Source: Lachnospiraceae bacterium (lineage in GTDB: Bacteria > Bacillota > Clostridia > Lachnospirales > Lachnospiraceae). From it: a stretch of DNA of 64,000 nt. The DNA lies in contig JAFYCS010000107.1 in assembly GCA_017539565.1 (NCBI GenBank), positions 1-64,000 on the forward strand, written 5' to 3'. Below are positions 18,263 to 27,236 of this stretch, piece by piece. The notes below the pieces were generated by a model, which was not told where the DNA came from, ran no database searches, and worked only from the letters and a program-made list of their open reading frames with translations. Position 1 is the first letter of the stretch. Each line of letters starts with the position of its first letter. The translations under genes and the position numbers were made by a program.

Positions 18263-19690
18263 ATGGAACGGCAGTATATAGCTATCGATCTTAAATCATT
18301 TTATGCATCCGTGGAATGCAGGGAACGCGGGCTGGATCCCCTGAAGGCGAGACTTGTGGTAGCCGATCCGTCCCGCACGGAAAAGACCATATGCCTGGCG
18401 GTAAGCCCCGCGCTCAAAGCATATGGGATCCCCGGCAGGCCGCGGCTCTTTGAAGTTGTGGAAGCTGCGAAGCGGCTTAACATCGATTACATCACGGCGC
18501 CTCCGCGTATGGCGCTTTACATGGATTACAGCACCCGTATATATGATATATATCTTAAGTATGTTTCGGGAGAGGACATGCATGTCTACTCCTGTGATGA
18601 AGTATTTATTGATGCCACTCATTATCTGGCCACATACGGCCTTACCGCACACGAACTGGCCCTTAAGATGATAAGGGATGTCCTTAAGGAAACGGGGATC
18701 ACCGCTACGGCAGGCATAGGTACCAATCTGTACCTGTGCAAGATAGCGATGGATATCGAAGCCAAGCATATGCAGGCGGACAAAGACGGTGTGCGTATTG
18801 CCAGTCTGGATGAGGTGAGCTACAGGCAGAAACTATGGGGGCATATGCCCATAACGGATTTCTGGCGTACCGGTGCCGGCACGGCCAGGCGTCTTGCCCG
18901 TCTCGGGCTGTACACGATGGGGGATATCGCCAGGTATTCAGAGCATTATGAGGATGAGCTGTATAAGGTTTTCGGGGTCAATGCAGAGCTTCTGATCGAT
19001 CATGCCTGGGGCTGGGAACCCTGTACGATAGAAGAGATAAAGAATTACAGGCCGGATAATAACAGCCTGAGCAACGGACAGGTATTGCAGCGCCCGTATA
19101 AACATGATGAAGCGGGGATCATTGTAAGGGAGATGACGGACCTGTTATCCCTTGATCTGGTTGAGAAACATCTGGTGACGGACCAGATCACACTTACGAT
19201 AGGCTATGATGTGGAGAGCCTTACCGATCCCGAGATACGTAAGAAATATGCAAATGATATACACATAGACCATTACGGCAGGGAAGTGCCGGGACATGCG
19301 CACAGCAGCGCCAACCTGGAACGCCGCACCGCATCGACGCGTATATTGTGCGATACCATGTGTGAACTGTATGAGCGTATCACCGACCCGGAACTTCTGA
19401 TACGCAGGGTATCGGTGTGCGCCAGTCATGTACTGCCCGAATCGGAAGAGGGGCTCATTAACGCCTGCGAACGTGAGAACGAGCAGCTGGACCTCTTTAC
19501 GGATTATGATGAGAGGGACAGACAGGAAGCCCTGGAAAACGACCGTCTTGAAAAAGAAAAAGCCCTTCAGAAAGCTACCGTGGAGATAAGACGCAAATTC
19601 GGCAAAAATGCGATCTTAAAAGGGACCAATTTTAAAGAAGGTGCCATGACAAGGGAGCGTAACCTGCAGATAGGCGGCCACAAAGCGTAA
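18263..19690 (+). CDS. Y-family (UmuC/DinB-type) translesion DNA polymerase
   Basis: The 475-residue protein belongs to the Y-family polymerases, which copy past damaged bases at low fidelity. Visible active-site elements are AIDLKSFYASVEC (Asp9), the SxCDEVFID motif near residue 112 (Asp, Glu) and an HhH-type segment after residue 200. The C-terminal 70 residues are basic and Glu/Lys-rich, longer than in DinB and closer to UmuC-like proteins of Firmicutes. ATG 18263 coincides with the predicted transcription start; no Shine-Dalgarno is present, so initiation is probably leaderless. TTG 18245 lies upstream of the predicted transcript. Confidence 0.9.
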   Translation: MERQYIAIDLKSFYASVECRERGLDPLKARLVVADPSRTEKTICLAVSPALKAYGIPGRPRLFEVVEAAKRLNIDYITAPPRMALYMDYSTRIYDIYLKYVSGEDMHVYSCDEVFIDATHYLATYGLTAHELALKMIRDVLKETGITATAGIGTNLYLCKIAMDIEAKHMQADKDGVRIASLDEVSYRQKLWGHMPITDFWRTGAGTARRLARLGLYTMGDIARYSEHYEDELYKVFGVNAELLIDHAWGWEPCTIEEIKNYRPDNNSLSNGQVLQRPYKHDEAGIIVREMTDLLSLDLVEKHLVTDQITLTIGYDVESLTDPEIRKKYANDIHIDHYGREVPGHAHSSANLERRTASTRILCDTMCELYERITDPELLIRRVSVCASHVLPESEEGLINACERENEQLDLFTDYDERDRQEALENDRLEKEKALQKATVEIRRKFGKNAILKGTNFKEGAMTRERNLQIGGHKA

Positions 19691-19730
19691 AGCTCCTGTA
19701 CAGCTGCATCTGAAAGCCGTAAAGCGGGGG

Positions 19731-19759
19731 TGGCAGGTGCAGCAATAATCTGATATAAT
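19731..19759 (+). promoter_or_regulatory. Extended -10 promoter of the GGDEF/EAL gene
   Basis: TGATATAAT gives a perfect TATAAT at 19754-19759 with an extended TG. The -35 position (TGGCAG, 19731-19736) is weak, with a 17-base spacer. A hairpin (19703-19712 with 19734-19743) overlaps it. Confidence 0.6.
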
Positions 19760-19797
19760 ATCCTGTATGACAGAATATCTATATGGGGGTACAAGGA

Positions 19798-22700
19798 ATG
19801 GATTTTCAGTCTATAGTTGACGGCATACAGACAATGGCCTGTGTGGTGTCCGTAGAAAAAAAGGCAGACGATGCATACGGTGATGTGCGTATTGTTACAG
19901 GTAATAAAGCGTATATATCGTCAATAGAAAACCCGGCTCCGGGAACGGAGATGCTCCGGGATAAATTTACTCCCAATTCTCTGTATACCGATTATCTTAC
20001 GAGAGATCTGAATTTCGAGGATTATTCATATCGTTCCGCAGTCCTGAAGAAATGTCTTCATTCCTATGCGCATCCGGACAGGATGGATGTCTGGTTTAAT
20101 ATGATGTTTATCCCGCTGTGGCCGGATAACGGGGATATCTGCTATTGCATGTATCTGATGGAGATAAGCTTTGAGCCGGATACCTCTGCCATGTCTGCCA
20201 TGTCTTCGAATGTAGCTACGGCTGCTCTTGATACCTGTATAAAATTAAGCGGTACAAAAGATTTCAAAGCCACCATGAAGGATGTCATAAAAGATATCCG
20301 TGATCTTTGCGATGCGGAGCATTGCTGTATCTTGACGATAGATGAAATGGAAAGATCATGCGCCGTGCTGGCAGAAGCTTTTGCGGAAGGTTCAAACCTC
20401 CTGCCGATGGAGAAATACCTTGATAATGATTTCTATGACATTGCAGATTCCTGGGAAGGAACCATCGCAGGCAGCAACTGCATCATAGCGAAAAATGAGC
20501 ATGACATGGAGATCATAAAAGAGAGGAATCCCGTATGGTACAGTTCCCTGACCAGTGCGGGAGCGCATAATATCGTCCTCTTCCCGCTTAAGTCACGCGG
20601 TGAGCGCATGGGATATATATGGGCACTGAATTTCGATAAAGAGCGTGCCACCAGGATAAAGGAAACCCTGGAGGTGACTACTTTCATACTGGGTGCGGAG
20701 CTGGGCAATTATCTGCTTATGGATAAGCTCAGAAATCTTGGATCCAGGGATATGCTTACGGGTGTAATGAACCGTAACGAGATGAACAATTATGTTGATG
20801 CATTGAGCAGCGGCAAGTATCCCATGACTTCCGTTGGTGTTATATTTGCGGATATTAACGGCCTTAAGGAAGTCAATGATGTGGAAGGCCACAATGCGGG
20901 GGATACGCTTATCAAAAACTGTGCGGATATACTGCGCGAAGAATTTGATGAAAGACAGATATTCCGTGCCGGTGGTGATGAGTTCGCCATCATAGTAACA
21001 GCTGTCACGGAAGAGGAGCTTAAACGGAAAACAGAAGAGATACTGGCCAGCTGTGAAAAGAGAGGGGATGTATCGGTCGCTATCGGAGGCAGCGTTGAAA
21101 GCGACAGCCGGAATGTGCGTATGGCTCTCCGCCTTGCCGATGAGAGGATGTATGAGAACAAGAAGGAGTATTACTCCCAGTTTGCCGATAGCGGAAGGAG
21201 CCGAGGAAAAGACCGCTCGCCTAAAGAAAGCGAGCTGGTCCGCAGGATGAATTATGACCAGCTTACAGGTCTTCCCAGCATGACATTTTTCTTCAAGCTC
21301 GCAGAGAACGCAAGAAAAAAGATGCATGAAGAGGGTGTGGGATCCGCAGTACTTTTCATGAACCTTCGCGGGATGGGAGATTACAACAAGAAGTACGGTT
21401 ATGCTGAAGGAGATAAACTCTTAAGGGAAGTGGCTGTAGTACTGACAGAAGCCTTCGGAGAGGAAAACAGCAGCCGCTTTGAACAGGATCATTTTGCGGC
21501 GATAGCACAGACCGACGGACTTGATGAAAAGCTTAACGGGATCTTTAAAAAGCTGAGAGACCTGAATGATAAAAAGAGCCTTCCCATGCGGGTAGGTATC
21601 TATCCCGATTCCATCGGAATGGTGGAAACATCCCGTGCCTGTGACAGGGCAAAATATGCTGCAAAGAGTGTAAAGAATGAGGATCACTCAGCGTATATAT
21701 ACTATGACGAAAAGATGTTAAAGCGCGAGCTTAACAGCAAATATGTTATCGAAAATCTTGACAGGGCACTTAATGAAAACTGGATAACCGCATACTATCA
21801 GCCGATCATCCGTTCAACCAGCAGAAAGGTCTGCGATGAGGAAGCTCTTGCCAGATGGATAGATCCGGAGAAAGGCATGCTCTCTCCGGCAGATTTTATA
21901 CCGGTACTTGAGGATACAAAGCTTATCTACAAAGTCGATCTTCATATGGTCGATGTCATCATAGAACACTATAAAAAGAAAAAGCGGGATAAGATGAGTA
22001 TCATACCTGTTTCCGTTAATCTGTCCAGGGCAGACTTTGATATGTGCGATATCGTGGAGGAGATCTGCAACCGTGTGGATACTGCAAATATGCCCAGGGA
22101 GCTGCTTACGATCGAGATCACCGAAAGCCTTATAGGTGAAAATTTTGCTTATATAAAGGAACAGGTCAAAAGATTCCAGGACCTGGGCTTCAAGGTATGG
22201 ATGGATGATTTCGGGAGCGGCTATTCATCTCTTAATCTGCTTCAGGACATGCAGTTTGATGTTATCAAATTTGATATGCAGTTTATGAGACAGTTCGATT
22301 CCAATCCCAAATCACGTCTCATGCTGGCCGAGCTGATGAGAATGGCTGTGCGTCTTGGCATCGAAACCGTTACCGAAGGTGTAGAGACACAGGAACAGGT
22401 GGATTTTCTGTGTGAAGTAGGATGTACGAGAATGCAGGGATACTACTTCTGCAAACCTGTTCCGATGGAGGAAGTGATACGCAGGCATAAAGAAAACGCT
22501 CTGAGCATCGGTTACGAGAAGGCCGATGAGATCACATACCATTCCGTATTGAGTTCTATCAACCTTTATGATCTTGCCTCCAAGTCAGATGAAGAGAACA
22601 GGTCGAGCAGGCTTTCCATTGATGCCCAGCCCGTGCTCATACTGGAATCTGACGGTGATAAGCTTAACGTGGTACGGTCAAATAAAGCATATAAAAAAGT

Positions 22701-23748
22701 TGCGGGTATGTATTCGCTATTCGGTGCAGACAGGAATTCAATACAGGCTGCAGAGCTTTCCGGTGAGCTTAATAACGCTTTATACAGGGCGCTGCTCCAG
22801 TGTGAGAAGATAGGACAGAAAGTATTTATCAATGAACTGGCCGATAACGGTGATATCATTCATGCCTTTGCAGTTAAGATCGCAGACAAGGAAGAACATA
22901 AAATATCGGCGTACGCTTTTGCCATCGTCGGTATCACACCAAGGAGCGATAAGGGCTTAACATTCACGGGTATAGCCAAGGCACTGTCTGTCGATTATAT
23001 AGATATTTATCAGGTGGATCTGGATACAGAACATTTTATCGAGTACAGGCCTGACAGTGATAATGTTGATATCGTTGTTGAGAAAGAAGGCGATGATTTC
23101 TTTGCTACAAGCCGGAATGATGCTTTGTCTTTCATTCATGAGGATGACAGGGACGGGTTCATCAGAGTCTTTACAAAGGAAAATGTTGTTTCATCCATAG
23201 ACGAGCATGGCGTATTCACTTATACCTACAGGGCTGATTTTTACGGTGATTCCATCTACGTGAACATGAAGGCTTTAAGGCTTAACGGTGAAGCTAACCA
23301 GATCATCATCGGTGTCAATAACGTAGATGCGCAGATGAGAGAGAGGGAAACGCTGGAAAGGCTTAAAGAGGAGAAGGCAACCTATTCCAGGATATCTGTC
23401 CTGATGGGCGATTTCATTGCTATCTATACCGTAGATCCGGAAACAGGCGCCTATATGGAATATTCATCGTCGCAGGAATATTCGGAGCAGGGGCTTGATA
23501 AGATAGGAACAGACTTCTTTGCAGAAGCGATCGAGAACGGTAAGGGACGCATTCATCCCGATGATTATGACCAGCTTATGAAGAGCCTTACCATGGAGAA
23601 TGTCCTTGCAATGACACAGGACGGAAAGGTGTTCATCCACAGATACCGTTTGAAGTTCGGAGAGGAATATACCTGGGTCTGCTTAAGAGGAGGACTTGTA
23701 AAAGAAAAGGATGGTGCACAGCTTATCATGGGAATAAGTGTTGCATAG
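19798..23748 (+). CDS. Large GGDEF/EAL c-di-GMP signalling protein with PAS/GAF sensors
   Basis: A 1316-residue cytoplasmic protein. From the N-terminus: a PAS-like region, a GAF-like domain (about 145-310), a GGDEF domain with intact AGGDEF near 395, a second GGDEF domain that is degenerate (RFEQDHF in place of the motif), an EAL domain, then two PAS-like domains (about 930-1310). The EAL domain keeps EALAR, NLSRAD, EITES, MDDFGSGYSS, IKFD, TEGVE and QGYYF, so phosphodiesterase activity is likely; the first GGDEF may also cyclise GTP. GGGGG at 19785-19789 supports ATG 19798 rather than 19783. The alpha/beta hydrolase gene follows nine bases later. Confidence 0.9.
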   Translation: MDFQSIVDGIQTMACVVSVEKKADDAYGDVRIVTGNKAYISSIENPAPGTEMLRDKFTPNSLYTDYLTRDLNFEDYSYRSAVLKKCLHSYAHPDRMDVWFNMMFIPLWPDNGDICYCMYLMEISFEPDTSAMSAMSSNVATAALDTCIKLSGTKDFKATMKDVIKDIRDLCDAEHCCILTIDEMERSCAVLAEAFAEGSNLLPMEKYLDNDFYDIADSWEGTIAGSNCIIAKNEHDMEIIKERNPVWYSSLTSAGAHNIVLFPLKSRGERMGYIWALNFDKERATRIKETLEVTTFILGAELGNYLLMDKLRNLGSRDMLTGVMNRNEMNNYVDALSSGKYPMTSVGVIFADINGLKEVNDVEGHNAGDTLIKNCADILREEFDERQIFRAGGDEFAIIVTAVTEEELKRKTEEILASCEKRGDVSVAIGGSVESDSRNVRMALRLADERMYENKKEYYSQFADSGRSRGKDRSPKESELVRRMNYDQLTGLPSMTFFFKLAENARKKMHEEGVGSAVLFMNLRGMGDYNKKYGYAEGDKLLREVAVVLTEAFGEENSSRFEQDHFAAIAQTDGLDEKLNGIFKKLRDLNDKKSLPMRVGIYPDSIGMVETSRACDRAKYAAKSVKNEDHSAYIYYDEKMLKRELNSKYVIENLDRALNENWITAYYQPIIRSTSRKVCDEEALARWIDPEKGMLSPADFIPVLEDTKLIYKVDLHMVDVIIEHYKKKKRDKMSIIPVSVNLSRADFDMCDIVEEICNRVDTANMPRELLTIEITESLIGENFAYIKEQVKRFQDLGFKVWMDDFGSGYSSLNLLQDMQFDVIKFDMQFMRQFDSNPKSRLMLAELMRMAVRLGIETVTEGVETQEQVDFLCEVGCTRMQGYYFCKPVPMEEVIRRHKENALSIGYEKADEITYHSVLSSINLYDLASKSDEENRSSRLSIDAQPVLILESDGDKLNVVRSNKAYKKVAGMYSLFGADRNSIQAAELSGELNNALYRALLQCEKIGQKVFINELADNGDIIHAFAVKIADKEEHKISAYAFAIVGITPRSDKGLTFTGIAKALSVDYIDIYQVDLDTEHFIEYRPDSDNVDIVVEKEGDDFFATSRNDALSFIHEDDRDGFIRVFTKENVVSSIDEHGVFTYTYRADFYGDSIYVNMKALRLNGEANQIIIGVNNVDAQMRERETLERLKEEKATYSRISVLMGDFIAIYTVDPETGAYMEYSSSQEYSEQGLDKIGTDFFAEAIENGKGRIHPDDYDQLMKSLTMENVLAMTQDGKVFIHRYRLKFGEEYTWVCLRGGLVKEKDGAQLIMGISVA

Positions 23749-23756
23749 GAGGAAGG

Positions 23757-24314
23757 ATGTCAAAGAAAGCCGTTATTTTTCCGGGGATCGGTTATCATGC
23801 TGACAGACCGCTTTTATATTTCGCGGCGAAGCTTGCTGTGGCCGCGGGTTATGAAATAATAAAGATAGATTATCCGCACTGTGCTGTCGATCTGCTTAAA
23901 GCAGATAAAGAGGTACTGAAGGAGTTTTCGGTATCCTGCTTAAAGACCGCGGTATCGGTATTAAAAGAAAAGGAGATAAACGCAGATGATGAGCTGCTGT
24001 TCATCTCGAAGAGTATAGGTACCGCAGTCGCGGCCGCATGTGCCCGGTCTTTTGATACAAAGATAGGGCATATATATTTTACCCCGCTGGAAGATACTTT
24101 TGACTTTGTATCTCCAGGCAGCGGCATGGCATTTAACGGTACGAATGACAGCTGGGCAGATCACAAAAAAGTCGCAGGCCTTTGTAAGGCCAAAGATATT
24201 CCGCTCACGACGATCGAAGGAGCAAACCATTCTCTGGAAACCGGTGAAGTGATCACCGATATCGGCAATCTGCAGAAGATCATGGAGCAGGTTGCAGCTT
24301 ACATTAAAAAATGA
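23757..24314 (+). CDS. Small alpha/beta hydrolase
   Basis: The 185-residue protein fits an alpha/beta hydrolase core: an opening strand with KAVIFPGIGYHADRP, a nucleophile-elbow-like ISKSIGTAVA with Ser near 83, an Asp in GTNDSWADH and a His in EGANHSLE. Its substrate cannot be read from sequence. It sits nine bases after the GGDEF/EAL gene with AGGAAGG as ribosome site, so the two are probably translated from one message. Confidence 0.8.
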   Translation: MSKKAVIFPGIGYHADRPLLYFAAKLAVAAGYEIIKIDYPHCAVDLLKADKEVLKEFSVSCLKTAVSVLKEKEINADDELLFISKSIGTAVAAACARSFDTKIGHIYFTPLEDTFDFVSPGSGMAFNGTNDSWADHKKVAGLCKAKDIPLTTIEGANHSLETGEVITDIGNLQKIMEQVAAYIKK

Positions 24315-24330
24315 CACGAAGGAGCATATC

Positions 24331-25245
24331 ATGAAAAAGAACAGACTGTTACCGGTCCTGCTGCTTACCGCTTTGACGGCATGCAGTTCCGATACGGCAG
24401 GAAATATCAGAGGACAGTATGAAGAACCGGAGGAAACACCTACCCCGACCACTGCGGAAGCTGTTGCTGAAGTAACACCCGAGGCTGCACCTACCGAAGC
24501 GCCTGAGGAAACACCCACTCCCACGGAAGCTGAAGAGGATGAAGAAAAGCTGATAGTTGCGATATGGGAGTATACCGGTTACATTGATGAAGCAAGCGAA
24601 TACCTGCTTCAGGATGAATTCATAAACAGGGATTATGACGGTGACGGTACTACAGACCGTGTATACCGCGAGTGGTATGAAGAAGACCAGACAGCTGTAT
24701 ATACCATTGACTTCGGTAACGGCAGGGAGCTTATCACCCCCACGGGATGGGAGACGGGCTTTCCCCATGTCCAGGCAGCAGATATCACCGGGGACGGAGA
24801 AGCGGAGATACTTTTTACTTTGAGCTATGACACATCTACGGATCCCATGAGCTTCGGTGAGATGTGGGTGTTTGAATATGATAAGGCCGATAACAGATAT
24901 AAAGAAATGAGCCTGCCTTTAAGCAGCTACGGTGACGGTGGCGGCGGCAAATGTCTTGATCTGGAGTATGCTCCTCCCGCAGGGGATAAGGTGGATATCA
25001 AAGTTAAGCAGAACGGCTTTACTGCAAGTGTGAAGCTTGATGAGAATTATCTGAACAATTACTGGCTGAGCGATCTTACGTTAAAGGATTACAGCGAGCT
25101 GCGCATGGTCTGGTCTGCAGAAATAAAAGATAATGCAATACACTGCAGTGTGCAGCCTTTTTACAGATATGGTGATACCATTGAATTTGATCTGGTATAC
25201 AACGGTAAGGCATTAGAGATACAGGATATGATATATGTCCCGTAA
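24331..25245 (+). CDS. Secreted lipoprotein with Pro/Thr linker and FG-GAP-like domain
   Basis: A 304-residue lipoprotein: hydrophobic signal followed by lipobox LTAC (Cys18), an acidic Pro/Thr/Glu linker (about 30-75) and a C-terminal domain with DYDGDGTTDRVYREW and DITGDGEAEILF, calcium-type loops seen in FG-GAP/VCBS repeats. Binding or sensing of an extracellular ligand is plausible but unproven. The frame is open further upstream; GAAGGAG and the signal peptide fix ATG 24331. Confidence 0.8.
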   Translation: MKKNRLLPVLLLTALTACSSDTAGNIRGQYEEPEETPTPTTAEAVAEVTPEAAPTEAPEETPTPTEAEEDEEKLIVAIWEYTGYIDEASEYLLQDEFINRDYDGDGTTDRVYREWYEEDQTAVYTIDFGNGRELITPTGWETGFPHVQAADITGDGEAEILFTLSYDTSTDPMSFGEMWVFEYDKADNRYKEMSLPLSSYGDGGGGKCLDLEYAPPAGDKVDIKVKQNGFTASVKLDENYLNNYWLSDLTLKDYSELRMVWSAEIKDNAIHCSVQPFYRYGDTIEFDLVYNGKALEIQDMIYVP

Positions 25246-25269
25246 TAACCGGGCAGGGTTTTACAGATC

Positions 25270-25959
25270 ATGAAAACAGAGCAGATAACGATCGAAGGAA
25301 GAGAGTGCCGCACAGACAGCTGTGAAAATGCGGAAGTGCTGCTTATACAGGCGGCTGATACCGGCAGTCTTGAACATATGGATAAGCTTACGGCAGAGCT
25401 TGATAAAAGGACAGGCAGGCCGTATATGCTGGTATCCTTTGCGGTAAATAAATGGAACGATGAGCTTTCACCATGGGAAGCTCCTGCGGTATTCGGAAAA
25501 GACGGTTTCGGCGGCAGGGCAGAGGAAACCCTGGCATTTATCAGACAGAGACTGCTTCCGTATATCCGTGAGAATTATCCGGGCTGTCAGGATATGCCGG
25601 TGATCATCGGCGGATATTCACTTGCTGCATTATTCTCTCTGTGGGCGGTATATAAATGTGATCTGTTCAGCGCCTGTGCTGCAGCTTCACCTTCGGTCTG
25701 GTTTCCGCACTGGCCGGAATTTATAAAAGATAAAAAGCCTTTTTCGGTATGTATATATTTAAGTCTTGGTGATAAAGAGGAGAAGGTTAAGAATCCGGTC
25801 ATGTCTGCTGTCGGAAATAATATCCGCTGTCTTTACGATACGCTTGATAATGACGGCATCCGCTGCACGCTTGAGTGGAATGAAGGCAATCATTTTAAGG
25901 ATGTGAGCATCCGCTGTGCACAGGCATTCGCCTGGTGCATCAATACCCTTATTTTATGA
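25270..25959 (+). CDS. Putative esterase, alpha/beta hydrolase fold
   Basis: The 229 residues resemble the esterase-D/IroE group: the nucleophile elbow GGYSLAALF near 118, an acidic segment after LSLGDKEEKV and a C-terminal His in EGNHFKD. No signal peptide is present, so it acts in the cytoplasm. No strong ribosome site is obvious before ATG 25270. It lies 24 bases after the lipoprotein gene, possibly in the same operon. Substrate unknown. Confidence 0.8.
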   Translation: MKTEQITIEGRECRTDSCENAEVLLIQAADTGSLEHMDKLTAELDKRTGRPYMLVSFAVNKWNDELSPWEAPAVFGKDGFGGRAEETLAFIRQRLLPYIRENYPGCQDMPVIIGGYSLAALFSLWAVYKCDLFSACAAASPSVWFPHWPEFIKDKKPFSVCIYLSLGDKEEKVKNPVMSAVGNNIRCLYDTLDNDGIRCTLEWNEGNHFKDVSIRCAQAFAWCINTLIL

Positions 25960-25973
25960 TAAAGATATGAAGT

Positions 25974-26002
25974 TTGCATCTTTTAAAACTATGTGTTAAA
26001 AT
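25974..26002 (+). promoter_or_regulatory. Sigma-A promoter of the beta-propeller/TPR gene pair
   Basis: TTGCAT (25974-25979), 17-base spacer, TAAAAT (25997-26002), with predicted start near 26009. This places the true start codon of the next gene downstream, at ATG 26049. Confidence 0.65.
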
Positions 26003-26048
26003 GTCGCCCGTGCCAAAAAGACATCACGAAAACGGGACACACAGGTTT

Positions 26049-27236
26049 ATGGATGAGAAGAAGATCTTAGCGGCTCCGGAAGAAGCGGAAGACGCGGAGA
26101 GAGAACGGAAAGATGCGATAAAGAGAAAAGCTGCCAGGCTCTTATTCCTGTTGGCTGTTCTGATCATGCTCATTTCCGTTTTTGTATTTAACGATGCCCA
26201 TTCCGATGATGATAAGCACAGGGATAAGACCTGGTATACGGAGTATACCCCGGACATGGTGGAACTGTCACTGCCGGAAGAAGAGAATGCTCCGGCTGTT
26301 TATGAAACAATGCAGGTCGCGTACGGTAATTCGCGTGAGTACGCAGCCTGCGGCAGTATAGCGGCAGAAGATGAAAAGTATTTTTATCTGGCCGACCCCT
26401 CTAAGGAAGGTTTCATCTATTCGGTATCCAAAGCCGACCGTTCAAGAATTAAACTCACTGAGATCCCCGCATCGGAGATAATACTCATAAAAGGAAGATT
26501 ATATTTTATCAATCCCGCAGCATACGGGGAATACAAAGCAGGACTTTACAGCTGCCTTACAAACGGTGCTTCACTCAGATATATCATCGAAGGCAGCCTC
26601 AGATCCCTCAGTTCGGAGGGGAACACTCTTTATTATATAAGGAATAATGACAGCCGTCTGTACAGCTATGACACCTCACGTGAGGAAGATAAATGTATCT
26701 GTGATGACAGGTGCATAAACTATCAGGTGTCGGAAAATGCTGTCTTCTATATTTCTTCGGATGAAGGCAGGGCAGCAGGTGCGGACAGGGTTATATGCCG
26801 TATGGGATTAAACGGGGAAGACAAGCTTAATCTTACCGAGCATGGCAACTTCGGCGACATCGGTTTTATCGGAGGCAAACTGGCATTTGTAGTATATGAT
26901 GAAGGATACGGTCTTATCGATCCGGAGAGCGATGTGACGGTTTCATTATCTGATCTCGAAAAGAAACTGGTAAAGATGAAGGGACTGTATTCCCTTCCTG
27001 TTGAGTCAGAGGACTCGCTCTGGTATATAGACCGCAGCCGTGAACGGCAGCTGGTCCGCAGGGATATGCAGACCAGAAAAGAAGAGGAAATGGATGCATA
27101 TAACGTTACATCTTTTTATATAGTGAAGGACAGTGTGATATATGCATATATGGAAGGTGGTACGGAGTATTGTGTTGCTTCGCGCCTTTCTGACGGATGG
27201 GAGCCGGCAGCGTTATTTGAGGGGGAATTGCGATGA
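26049..27236 (+). CDS. Membrane-anchored beta-propeller-like protein (DUF5050 type)
   Basis: A 395-residue protein with a charged N-terminus, one membrane segment (about 32-50), and an extracellular domain of repeated YYIRNNDSRLYSYD / FLADPSKEGFIYSVSK-like strands typical of DUF5050 propellers. The role is unknown; such proteins are thought to act in envelope interactions. The open frame starts further upstream, but the promoter at 25974-26002 excludes those starts. It overlaps the TPR gene by four bases. Confidence 0.7.
   Translation: MDEKKILAAPEEAEDAERERKDAIKRKAARLLFLLAVLIMLISVFVFNDAHSDDDKHRDKTWYTEYTPDMVELSLPEEENAPAVYETMQVAYGNSREYAACGSIAAEDEKYFYLADPSKEGFIYSVSKADRSRIKLTEIPASEIILIKGRLYFINPAAYGEYKAGLYSCLTNGASLRYIIEGSLRSLSSEGNTLYYIRNNDSRLYSYDTSREEDKCICDDRCINYQVSENAVFYISSDEGRAAGADRVICRMGLNGEDKLNLTEHGNFGDIGFIGGKLAFVVYDEGYGLIDPESDVTVSLSDLEKKLVKMKGLYSLPVESEDSLWYIDRSRERQLVRRDMQTRKEEEMDAYNVTSFYIVKDSVIYAYMEGGTEYCVASRLSDGWEPAALFEGELR

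Noticed and set aside
19703-19743. Hairpin before the GGDEF/EAL gene considered as a c-di-GMP riboswitch
   Set aside because: It overlaps the promoter -35, so it is not in the transcript, and the GEMM core sequences are absent. At most a weak terminator of the polymerase gene.
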